Part shown: positions 8,401 to 15,411 of the stretch, one piece after another
Layout: every line of letters starts with the position of its first letter
Position numbering within the stretch: position 1 is the first letter of the stretch
DNA from: JBDLID01 sp039715055
Lineage (GTDB): Bacteria; Desulfobacterota; Desulfobulbia; Desulfobulbales; Desulfocapsaceae
DNA length: 23,837 nucleotides
Direction: 5' to 3'
Assembly: GCA_039715055.1 (NCBI GenBank)
Contig: JBDLID010000039.1
Coordinates: forward strand, 1-23,837
Translations under genes and position numbers: made by a program
The notes under the pieces: generated by a model
Seen by the model: the letters and a program-made list of their open reading frames with translations, nothing else
The model's database searches: none
What the model was told of the DNA's origin: nothing

Positions 8401-8997
8401 ATGGCAAATGCAATCAGTGAACTGGCACATATCAATCCACATGCTCTTCGACAGCACAATAACAAACATCTGCAACAGGCAGAAAATGGATTACCATCCG
8501 AAGGGACAACAGCCGGTAATATATACAATGACGCAAACTTCGATCAGGTTACAATCGATTACAAGGTGGAGGCTTCAGTGACATACTCAAGTTCACTGAC
8601 CGTCGACCGTACAGCAGATACCGCTTATGCCCTGCTGAGGGGACTGGTTGTCGATACACTGAGAGAACAGGGGATCGAATTTCAAATCCAAACCGGTGAC
8701 AAAGAGATCGATATCAGCCAGCTGAGCCCGGAAAAGGCTCAAGAGCTCATTGCCGAAGAGGGCTATTTTGGTGTAGAACAAACATCAGAACGTATCGTCG
8801 ATTTCGCCATCGGATTGGCTGGAAATGATCGTGGCCGGCTGGACGTTATCAGAGAAGGTGTCGAAAAGGGTTTTAACGATGCCCTTGAGGCCTTTGGCGG
8901 CTGGCTGCCCGATATTTCCTATGAAACCTACGATGCCGTAATGGCCAAGCTTGATGACTGGGCCTCAGGGGCTGAGGCCGCCAGTGAGGCCGCTTAA
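8401..8997 (+). CDS. Uncharacterised flagellar-locus protein (possibly DUF5610-like)
   Basis: A 198-residue soluble protein with no signal peptide or membrane helix. Residues 1-55 are polar and probably flexible. Residues 60-95 contain a Tyr/Ser/Thr-rich strand followed by an amphipathic helix (TAYALLRGLVVDTLREQGI). The C-terminal half contains LSPEKAQELIAEEGYFGVEQ, IVDFAIGLAGND and VEKGFNDALEAFGGWLPDIS. This pattern resembles a family I know only as a domain of unknown function (DUF5610) associated with flagellar loci; the match is from memory and unverified. An ideal ribosome site (AAGGAGG) precedes the ATG. It is the first gene after the sigma-28 promoter and is followed directly by flgM, so it is expected to be a late flagellar gene. 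Confidence 0.85.
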   Translation: MANAISELAHINPHALRQHNNKHLQQAENGLPSEGTTAGNIYNDANFDQVTIDYKVEASVTYSSSLTVDRTADTAYALLRGLVVDTLREQGIEFQIQTGDKEIDISQLSPEKAQELIAEEGYFGVEQTSERIVDFAIGLAGNDRGRLDVIREGVEKGFNDALEAFGGWLPDISYETYDAVMAKLDDWASGAEAASEAA

Positions 8998-9024
8998 TAA
9001 CATGTGATCCAAGGGGGACACGAG

Positions 9025-9315
9025 ATGAGTATTAAATTTTATGGAGTAGGCGGCGTCGGCCAGATTGGAAACGTCCGCAAGAGCAGTACTGCCAAGCCTG
9101 CCGACAAGACAGGTTCCGGACAGGAAAAAGATCAGGTTCAATTTTCTTCAGTGCTGAAGGACGTGAATCAGGCCAAGGCCACCGACGAGACCACCGAAAA
9201 TGCCAGGGCCGACCGGGTACAGGAACTGAAAGCGCAGGTCCAGAACGGCTCCTATCAGCCGGATCTGAACAAAGTCGCCTCAAACCTTCTGCAGTTTCTG
9301 ATGGAGGAAAAGTAG
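9025..9315 (+). CDS. flgM: Anti-sigma-28 factor FlgM
   Basis: FlgM binds FliA until the completed hook-basal body secretes it. The 96-residue protein has a disordered, Ser/Lys/Asp-rich N-terminal half (needed for export) and the sigma-binding C-terminal helices: RADRVQELKAQVQNGSYQPD then LNKVASNLLQFLMEE. The pattern V-x-x-L-K-x-x-V-x-x-G-x-Y is the family signature. I chose ATG at 9025 because AAGGGGG lies 8 bases upstream. An in-frame GTG at 9004 would add seven residues, MIQGGHE, that encode the ribosome site and have no support. flgN starts 2 bases after the stop. Confidence 0.93.
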   Translation: MSIKFYGVGGVGQIGNVRKSSTAKPADKTGSGQEKDQVQFSSVLKDVNQAKATDETTENARADRVQELKAQVQNGSYQPDLNKVASNLLQFLMEEK

Positions 9316-9317
9316 GC

Positions 9318-9671
9318 ATGAACGCCGGAACCACCCATGATTACCTGGTTCGTCTTCGTGATGTAATCATCAAAGAACGCGAATCGGCAATCAAGCTTGA
9401 CCTTGCAGCCCTGGCAGATGCCATGGAGGAAAAGGAAGAGCTGGTCAGGGTTCTGGCTCACGTCAAGGATGTTCCACCTGAAGATACTGATATTGCCGCA
9501 CAGGTTCGTGACGAAAACCGCCGCAACGCTTATCTGTTCAAGGCGACCCTGGGCTGGATCAAAGAGACCATGGAGTTCTTCGGTAAAAACACGGTGACCT
9601 CGACCTACTCTTCCTCGGCTGATACGGTGGCAAACCAGGTTAACGGCAGATTACTGTCAGGGAGAGTTTGA
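9318..9671 (+). CDS. flgN: FlgN-type export chaperone for FlgK and FlgL
   Basis: A 117-residue all-helical protein of the FlgN family, cytoplasmic chaperone for the hook-filament junction proteins. It shows a long N-terminal helix pair (DYLVRLRDVIIKERESAIKL, then LAALADAMEEKEELVRVLAH), a connecting segment and a third helix (NRRNAYLFKATLGWIKETME) with a polar tail. Sequence signatures are weak in this family. The call rests on helical content, length and position: immediately after flgM (2 bases) and 1 base before flgK, the standard flgM-flgN-flgK order. Confidence 0.88.
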   Translation: MNAGTTHDYLVRLRDVIIKERESAIKLDLAALADAMEEKEELVRVLAHVKDVPPEDTDIAAQVRDENRRNAYLFKATLGWIKETMEFFGKNTVTSTYSSSADTVANQVNGRLLSGRV

Positions 9672-9672
9672 T

Positions 9673-11106
9673 ATGGCAGGACTGTTCACTGCACTCAATT
9701 CCGGCAAAACCGCCCTGACCGTTAATCAAAAATCCATCGAAGTCATCGGCAACAACATCTCCAATGTAAATACCGAAGGATATTCCAGACAGAGAGCCGA
9801 GTTATCCCCCTACCCGGCCATGAACTTTGGTGATTTTTTTATTGGACAGGGTGTTATCGTATCAAATGTACGCCGTGATCACGACGTCTTTGTCACCAAT
9901 CAGCTTCAGGAAAAATCCATTGAATTCGGCCTCCAGAGCGGTCAAACCAACGGACTGGCAGAACTTGAACGCATATTCAACATCTCAGAGGAAAACCTCT
10001 CAACCGAGATAGATCGTTTTTTTGACTCCTGGCAGGAGCTCACCGCCAACCCAGCCGGTCTTGTGGAACGTGACATTGTAATCCAGCGCGGTGAGCTGCT
10101 CGCCGAAAAATTCCATAACACGGTTAACGATCTCGCAAAAGTTAAAGATAATATCAACGACTCAATCATTTCCAAGGTTGATGCAATCAACTCGAAAATT
10201 TCTGAAATTGCTGAGCTTAATACCAGAATTTTCAACATCGAAATCCAGGGCCAGACGGCCAACAGTGCCCGGGACCGTCGTGACATGCTGGCCAGGGAAC
10301 TTGCCACAACACTCGGTATCCAGTCGTATCCCGACTCCAAGGGAATGCTGGCCGTACAATTGCCCGGCGGTCTCCCCCTTGTACAGGGAACCGAGGCCAT
10401 GTCTCTTGAGGCGCGGACCACAGGGACCGACCTTGATCTCGTACTCCATGCCGGAGGCACTGAACGCACCCTCGGACTCCATAACCTGGGCGGTGAATTT
10501 GAAGGGCTGGTCCATATCCGCGACGTTTTGATCCCCGATGTCAAAAATGATATCGACCGGCTTGCCTGGGAACTCAGCGGCGCCGTCAACGCCCAGCACT
10601 ATGTTGGCGCCGGACTTGACTCCGTTACAAACAGAAACTTCTTCACCATCAACCAGTCGCCGGTGGTTCCTCCCCCGCCTCCACCGCCTGATCCATGGGT
10701 TGATGCAGCAAGAAATATCTCTGTTTCACTGACTGACTCAAGCCACGTTGCAGCTGCTGCCGCCCCGACGCCACCTGCACAGGTCGGCCCGGGAGATAAT
10801 CGCAACGCCTTGATCCTTGCCAACCTCGACGACTCTTTTCTGATCAACGGTGCTGATACCTTTAACGCCTATTACGGCAAGACAACGGCCAAAGTGGGTA
10901 TTGAGGCCAACCAGAACCAGCTGGCGCTTGGCGGAGCCGAGGACGCCATGAATCAACTGCAGAACCTGCGCGATGGATTTGCAGGCGTCTCCCTCGAAGA
11001 AGAGATGATCAACCTTATCCAGTACCAGAGAGGTTTTGAGTCATCAGCCAAGTTCCTCTCAACCGTCGATGAAATGATGGTTTCTCTCATGGGGATTAAA
11101 CGATAG
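9673..11106 (+). CDS. flgK: Hook-filament junction protein 1, FlgK
   Basis: FlgK (HAP1) is the first junction layer between hook and filament. The N-terminal rod/hook signature is clear (LFTALNSGKTALTVNQ, then GNNISNVNTEGYSRQRAEL at about 27-45). A long coiled-coil D1 region includes LNTRIFNIEIQGQTANSARD with the R-D-R-R-D-M-L-A element. The C-terminus is the conserved GVSLEEEMINLIQYQRGFES block ending MGIKR. At 477 aa it is on the short side. Residues 333-339 are seven consecutive prolines inside a Pro/Ala-rich insert (about 330-365), likely a surface-exposed linker and a ribosome-stalling site that would need EF-P. It begins 1 base after flgN. Confidence 0.96.
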   Translation: MAGLFTALNSGKTALTVNQKSIEVIGNNISNVNTEGYSRQRAELSPYPAMNFGDFFIGQGVIVSNVRRDHDVFVTNQLQEKSIEFGLQSGQTNGLAELERIFNISEENLSTEIDRFFDSWQELTANPAGLVERDIVIQRGELLAEKFHNTVNDLAKVKDNINDSIISKVDAINSKISEIAELNTRIFNIEIQGQTANSARDRRDMLARELATTLGIQSYPDSKGMLAVQLPGGLPLVQGTEAMSLEARTTGTDLDLVLHAGGTERTLGLHNLGGEFEGLVHIRDVLIPDVKNDIDRLAWELSGAVNAQHYVGAGLDSVTNRNFFTINQSPVVPPPPPPPDPWVDAARNISVSLTDSSHVAAAAAPTPPAQVGPGDNRNALILANLDDSFLINGADTFNAYYGKTTAKVGIEANQNQLALGGAEDAMNQLQNLRDGFAGVSLEEEMINLIQYQRGFESSAKFLSTVDEMMVSLMGIKR

Positions 11107-11122
11107 TTAAGGAGCAGCAGGT

Positions 11123-12154
11123 ATGAAAACCACTGAAGGGACTACCTATCGGATGCTGCAGACCAACCTCAGCCGGATCACCAACCAGCTTGAGGATCTC
11201 AGGATTCAGGGAGCAACCGGTATCAAGCTGGCCAAACCGTCAGATGATCCGGCAGCCATTCGGCCGGTGCTTACCACCCGCTCACAGATCATGCATACCG
11301 ACCGCTACCTTGAGACCATGGGCATCTCCCTCGACGTGATGCAGGCAACGGACGGGCATCTCGAACACGTGGAGAATGTACTGCAGAGAGTCAAGGAGAT
11401 CGCCGTCAATGCGATCAATGGATCCCTGAACAATGAAGACCGTACTGTTCTTGCCAATGAGGTCTCCCACCTCAAACAGGAGCTCCTTGATGCGGCAAAC
11501 GGTATGGTCGACGGCAAATATATTTTTGCAGGTTATCAGGAAAACACCAAGCCGTTTATCGCAAACCCGAACTATAATCCCGACCCGGCAGTACCGGCTC
11601 CACCGCCCTACGATCCCGCCGACTCCACCACATGGCCTTACATCTATCAGGGTGACGCCAATCCAACCCAGCTTGAAATCACACCGGGTGAATTCCTCGA
11701 GGTCGATCTCACCGGCAATGATCTTTTTCTGGGGGTCTCAAACTCCAACTGGGTAAACGAAGCCACGGCCGCCACCGGCCAGCCGGAGCCCAATCGCATT
11801 GACCTCTTCAGTGTCCTCACACTGACCGAAGAGGCCATCAGAACCAACAACCTCGACGACCCGAATCCGCCGCCAAGTGGTCGAGGCCTGCAGCAGCAGC
11901 TGACCAATCTTGAGACTGCCGCAAACCAGGAGAGAAGACTCCGCAGCCAGCTCGGCAACCGTGCCCGCCGGGTTGAAACCGCCATGCTGCACCAGACAGA
12001 TGTCCGTATCGATCTCAAACAAATCCTTTCTCGTTACGAAGATGCCGACGCCATAGAAACCTTCAATGAAATCATCAAACAGGAAACTGCGTTTCAGGCA
12101 GCATTGAATATTACATCCAAGGTGGCAAAGATTTCCATTCTTGATTTCATATAG
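11123..12154 (+). CDS. flgL: Hook-filament junction protein 3, FlgL
   Basis: FlgL (HAP3) joins FlgK to flagellin and resembles flagellin at both ends. The N-terminus has TYRMLQTNLSRITNQLEDLR and LAKPSDDPAAIRPVL. The D1 helix EVSHLKQELLDAANGMVDGK precedes YIFAGYQENTKPF, typical of FlgL. The C-terminal helices contain LRSQLGNRARRVETAMLHQT and end TAFQAALNITSKVAKISILD. The central domain is Pro-rich (PAVPAPPPYDP, with PPP at 160-162, and later NPPPSG), as in the neighbouring FlgK. The ribosome site AAGGAG lies upstream of the ATG. A 138-base non-coding segment separates it from csrA. Confidence 0.95.
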   Translation: MKTTEGTTYRMLQTNLSRITNQLEDLRIQGATGIKLAKPSDDPAAIRPVLTTRSQIMHTDRYLETMGISLDVMQATDGHLEHVENVLQRVKEIAVNAINGSLNNEDRTVLANEVSHLKQELLDAANGMVDGKYIFAGYQENTKPFIANPNYNPDPAVPAPPPYDPADSTTWPYIYQGDANPTQLEITPGEFLEVDLTGNDLFLGVSNSNWVNEATAATGQPEPNRIDLFSVLTLTEEAIRTNNLDDPNPPPSGRGLQQQLTNLETAANQERRLRSQLGNRARRVETAMLHQTDVRIDLKQILSRYEDADAIETFNEIIKQETAFQAALNITSKVAKISILDFI

Positions 12155-12219
12155 CAAAAATGAGAGTGGATTGTTTACTCAAGTTCTCTGTTATTAATAA
12201 CTTTTGAATTACAGGATAC

Positions 12220-12266
12220 CTTGAAAAATTAGCGATTTCGTTCCAGTGAAAGAGCAACTTTTCAAG
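12220..12266 (+). repeat. Hairpin/palindromic element in the csrA leader
   Basis: CTTGAAAA (12220-12227) pairs exactly with TTTTCAAG (12259-12266). Inside it, GCGATTTC (12232-12239 region) faces GAAAGAGC, leaving a tandem G-A/A-G mismatch within otherwise matched bases and an 8-base apical loop. The first 13 bases, CTTGAAAAATTAG, recur exactly at 23382-23394 after the fliT-like gene. It may be a mobile palindrome (REP/MITE type) or a leader RNA structure for csrA. Confidence 0.6.
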
Positions 12267-12292
12267 ATGGCCTACAGCCTACGGAGCAATTC

Positions 12293-12529
12293 ATGCTGGT
12301 ACTGACCAGAAAAACCGGTGACGGTATCGTTATTGGCGATGATGTCATCATTAAAGTCATTGAGATAAAAAGCGGCGGGATCAGGTTGGGAATAGATGCA
12401 CCAAAGGACATGAAAATTTACCGACAGGAAATATATGAGCAGATCAGCCGGGAAAACATTGAGGCTGCCCACTGGGATCCCACTGATCTTGACTCACTGA
12501 CTGAAACCTTTTCAAAAAAGAAGAAATAG
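12293..12529 (+). CDS. csrA: Carbon storage regulator CsrA
   Basis: CsrA is a dimeric RNA-binding translational regulator. The N-terminus MLVLTRKTGDGIVIGDDVII, the segment IRLGIDAPKDMKIYRQEIYE and the RNA-contacting residues Leu4, Arg6 and Arg44 are all present. The protein (78 aa) has a C-terminal tail beyond the core (about residues 48-78), a feature of CsrA proteins that are antagonised by FliW. fliW follows 4 bases downstream, so the pair forms the FliW-CsrA switch acting on flagellin mRNA. Its own ribosome site is CTACGGAG (12279-12286), which contains the CsrA-type core ACGGA and suggests autoregulation. Confidence 0.98.
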   Translation: MLVLTRKTGDGIVIGDDVIIKVIEIKSGGIRLGIDAPKDMKIYRQEIYEQISRENIEAAHWDPTDLDSLTETFSKKKK

Positions 12530-12533
12530 GGAT

Positions 12534-12953
12534 ATGAGAACTATACAGACTCGTTTTGGTGAAGTTGAGTATGATCCTGGTAATCTCCTCCATTTTCCGG
12601 CGGGCATGATCGGTTTTCCAACACTCCATAACTTTGTTGTCATGCCCAACAAAAAAACCGGACCATTGTTCTGGATCCAGTCCGTAGACGACCCTGACAT
12701 CGCCTTTGTCCTCACCGATCCAACCAATTTTTTTCTCACCTACAAGGTCGTGCCCGATGAGGCGGAGAAATCCCACCTTCGTATCGACAGCAAAGATGAC
12801 TGTTTCATCCTCTCGGTTGTGACAGTGCCGCCGGATAAAAAAATTACATTGAACCTCCAGGCTCCGATTCTCTACTCGCCTAAAACCAACAGGGCCATGC
12901 AGGTCATATTGGAAGAAAACGGCTACTCCACAAAAACCCCTTTGCCGGAGTAA
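12534..12953 (+). CDS. fliW: Flagellar assembly factor FliW, CsrA antagonist
   Basis: FliW binds flagellin or CsrA in turn; when flagellin is exported, free FliW binds CsrA and relieves repression of flagellin translation. Family marks are RTIQTRFGEVEYDPGNLLHF, PAGMIGFPTLHNFVVM, the FWIQSVDDPDIAFVLTDP segment and the C-terminal LNLQAPILYSPKTNRAMQVI. Length (139 aa) is typical. It starts 4 bases after csrA (ribosome site overlapping the csrA end, AATAGGG), so the two are translationally linked. The 289 bases after it have no gene; they hold a short T-tract after the stop (12966-12972) with no strong stem, and the promoter described next. Confidence 0.97.
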   Translation: MRTIQTRFGEVEYDPGNLLHFPAGMIGFPTLHNFVVMPNKKTGPLFWIQSVDDPDIAFVLTDPTNFFLTYKVVPDEAEKSHLRIDSKDDCFILSVVTVPPDKKITLNLQAPILYSPKTNRAMQVILEENGYSTKTPLPE

Positions 12954-13173
12954 ATCGTCCGACAGTTTTTTTCCACCTCAAAACCGGCTTCGACTATACA
13001 GGAACAGGTTTTCGTTGAAATCAAACAATTCCAATATGTTGCTTGGATATGCTGCACTAACCCAACCTTCCACAAACTGATTTTTAAAATTGACATGATT
13101 AAGTTTTACCACACTCATTCATTCAATGTGGGCCACGAGAGTTTATTTGTTTCCCGACATCCCGGATAATATT

Positions 13174-13201
13174 TTAAGTTGCTGACTGGCTCGTATATAA
13201 T
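13174..13201 (+). promoter_or_regulatory. Possible housekeeping promoter for the histidine kinase gene
   Basis: A perfect -10 hexamer TATAAT (13196-13201) lies 41 bases before the kinase start codon. The -35 is poor: TTAAGT (13174-13179) at 16-base spacing. No sigma-28 pattern is present. If real, the kinase pair is transcribed separately from the flagellar late genes. Confidence 0.35.
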
Positions 13202-13242
13202 GGGGGTAACCTTCAGTTCAGGCAAAATCACCACCTACCGGA

Positions 13243-15411
13243 ATGGCAAAATCAATACACACAGAACCCGCCAGGGTATACTCCATTGCACAACGGCTGA
13301 CCTTTTTTCTGACATTGGCCATTGTGACAGTATCCTCGGCAACGCTTGGGGGAAGCTATTATCTCTCTGTTCTGAAAGCCAGACAGAGTCTTGAAAGAAA
13401 AGCACAGAATCTCACAACATATCTCACTGGCAGCCTTGCCGTTCCACTCTGGAATATTAATGACAGTGCTGTCCGGGTCATCGGCAGCACCATTGCCCAG
13501 GAGGAAAATGTTTATCAGGTTGAAATTTTTGACTTCTCAAGAAATAAACCAATTTATTTCCTCCATAAAAAAAACACCACTGACATCATCGCCAAAAAAG
13601 GAACAATCCACTACGGAAACCAGGCCATAGGAGAGGTTCTTATCGGTTTTTCAACCTCTGCCTACGAAAATGACCTGAAAGAAACTTTCGCCATCTCGCT
13701 GATGAGCCTGCTGCTGGTGATCATTTCCGTTATAAGCGTCAGTTTTCTTCTTATCCGATTTTTTCTTAAAAGACCGTTCAACCAACTGACTGAAATGGTT
13801 AGCGCCTATTCACAAGGCGACTATGCTCCACCTCCCTCTCCTATCTTATATTCAGAGTTTCTACCTTTTAAAAATGTTCTGGAGCAGATGGGCAGCAAAA
13901 TCACTACCCAGTTGGAAGAGCTCCAGATGCTGAATGAACGCCTTGAAATAAGAGTTCAGAAACGCACCAGGTCACTTGAGCAAACCAATCTCGAGCTGCA
14001 GCAGGCCAAAGAAGACGCCGAAGCGTCCAACAAGGCCAAATCTATCTTCCTTGCCAATATGTCCCACGAATTGCGCACTCCTCTCAATGCAATCCTCGGA
14101 TACGCCCAGATATTTAAAAAAAATACAGCGCTCAACAGTTCTGTACAGGAAGGTGCCTCCACCATAATCAGAAGTGGTCAATATCTGCTGAAGTTGATCA
14201 ATGACATTTTAGATATGTCCCAGGTTGAGGCCGGTAAAATCAACATGCAGCTGGACATGATACTCCTCAATGAATTTATCGATCACATTGGTGCCAATAT
14301 CAGGCCGCACTGCCAAACCAAGAAACTAACCCTTGAGATAGAAAGAGATCCCGCCCTGCCGCTATATATACAGACAGATGAGGTCCGGTTGCAGCAGATT
14401 CTTCTCAACCTGCTGGGAAATGCTGTCAAATTCACGGATCAGGGAACCATCACCCTGCGAATCAAAACCAGGCCCCGTAGCGGAGACAGCGACCAGACCT
14501 TCCTCTTTGAAATTGAAGATACCGGTATCGGGATTTCCGCCCAGCATCAGAAGACAATTTTTTTACCTTTTGAACAGGTAGAGATAAAAAGACGGGGAGA
14601 GGGAACCGGCCTTGGACTGTCAATCACCAAAAAGCTTGTGGATATGCTCGGCGGTACCCTGCGTGTCAAAAGTTCCCCCGGTCAGGGCACCACGTTTCTT
14701 GTCACCCTGTCGTTTCCCATCATTGGTGGAGGTGAGGATCTTTCGATAAAACAAAACGCAGGCAGAGAAAAATATGTCGGAAGGCCGTGCACAATCCTTG
14801 TCATTGATGATTCTGCAGAAGACAGAAAATTATTATCTCATATCCTGTCCGAGGCCGGTTTTGACGTTGTCCAGGCAGAAAGCGGCAGCCAGGCTGTGAC
14901 TATTGCCCATGAAAGAAATTTTGACCTTGTCCTCCTGAGCCTCCTCATGCCTGATATGGATGGCATAGAAACTACTCTAAAGCTCCGTCAAATTGCAGGA
15001 CTTGAACAAAAAACATTTGTCGCTGTTTCAGCATACGCAGATAATGAAACCCGAATGAAATGCCTCGAGGAAGGCTGCTGCGACCATTTCCTGTCCAAAC
15101 CGATCAATATTGAAGAGTTGATCTATATTTTAAAACAGGAGTGGCCAGATGACTGGGAAATTGAGAATCATTCCGTCGCCCCTCCCACCGAACCCTTTTC
15201 AATACTCTCGACTGAGCAATTGGCAGAGCTTAAAAAACTTGTCAAATACGGACATATGGGGAAAATCGACAAATGGGCCACTGAACTTTCAGCACAAGAT
15301 TCGGTCCATGACAAACTTGCCGGCTACCTGAAGAAACTCACCAGAAACTACAGGGAGCAGGAACTGGAGGCTCTGATAATGAACCTCACAAAACAACAGA
15401 TGAAATCATGA
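13243..15411 (+). CDS. Hybrid sensor histidine kinase with degenerate receiver domain
   Basis: Inner-membrane sensor kinase of 722 aa. Membrane helix 1 (about 17-43), a periplasmic domain (about 44-146, with SLAVPLWNINDSAVRVI) and membrane helix 2 (about 149-174) are followed by a HAMP-like segment and a coiled coil (to about 260). HisKA has MSHELRTPLN with His275. The ATPase domain has the N box (Asn389/Asn393), G1 DTGIGI from Asp426 and G2 GEGTGLGL from Gly452. The receiver keeps Asp522/Asp523 and Lys619, but the position of the phospho-accepting Asp is Ser566 (VLLSLLMPDMDG). A helical tail of about 80 residues follows. ATG 13243 has a weak ribosome site, but an in-frame TAA at 13207 limits upstream alternatives. 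Its stop overlaps the next gene's start (ATGA). The signal sensed is unknown. Confidence 0.93.
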   Translation: MAKSIHTEPARVYSIAQRLTFFLTLAIVTVSSATLGGSYYLSVLKARQSLERKAQNLTTYLTGSLAVPLWNINDSAVRVIGSTIAQEENVYQVEIFDFSRNKPIYFLHKKNTTDIIAKKGTIHYGNQAIGEVLIGFSTSAYENDLKETFAISLMSLLLVIISVISVSFLLIRFFLKRPFNQLTEMVSAYSQGDYAPPPSPILYSEFLPFKNVLEQMGSKITTQLEELQMLNERLEIRVQKRTRSLEQTNLELQQAKEDAEASNKAKSIFLANMSHELRTPLNAILGYAQIFKKNTALNSSVQEGASTIIRSGQYLLKLINDILDMSQVEAGKINMQLDMILLNEFIDHIGANIRPHCQTKKLTLEIERDPALPLYIQTDEVRLQQILLNLLGNAVKFTDQGTITLRIKTRPRSGDSDQTFLFEIEDTGIGISAQHQKTIFLPFEQVEIKRRGEGTGLGLSITKKLVDMLGGTLRVKSSPGQGTTFLVTLSFPIIGGGEDLSIKQNAGREKYVGRPCTILVIDDSAEDRKLLSHILSEAGFDVVQAESGSQAVTIAHERNFDLVLLSLLMPDMDGIETTLKLRQIAGLEQKTFVAVSAYADNETRMKCLEEGCCDHFLSKPINIEELIYILKQEWPDDWEIENHSVAPPTEPFSILSTEQLAELKKLVKYGHMGKIDKWATELSAQDSVHDKLAGYLKKLTRNYREQELEALIMNLTKQQMKS

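Noticed and set aside
9004..9024. GTG start for flgM, seven codons upstream of the ATG
   Set aside because: The ribosome site for ATG 9025 lies inside this extension, and the extra residues do not resemble FlgM.
9942..10589. 215-codon minus-strand frame inside flgK
   Set aside because: Ser/Arg-rich translation typical of the antisense of a coding sequence; flgK is unambiguous on the + strand.
13090..13095. TTGACA -35 hexamer in the fliW-kinase gap
   Set aside because: No -10-like hexamer 16-18 bases downstream (ACTCAT region); chance match considered more likely.
13179..13394. 71-codon frame overlapping the start of the histidine kinase
   Set aside because: Runs in another frame across the kinase N-terminus, with no recognisable protein features; the kinase frame has clear membrane helices and conserved domains.
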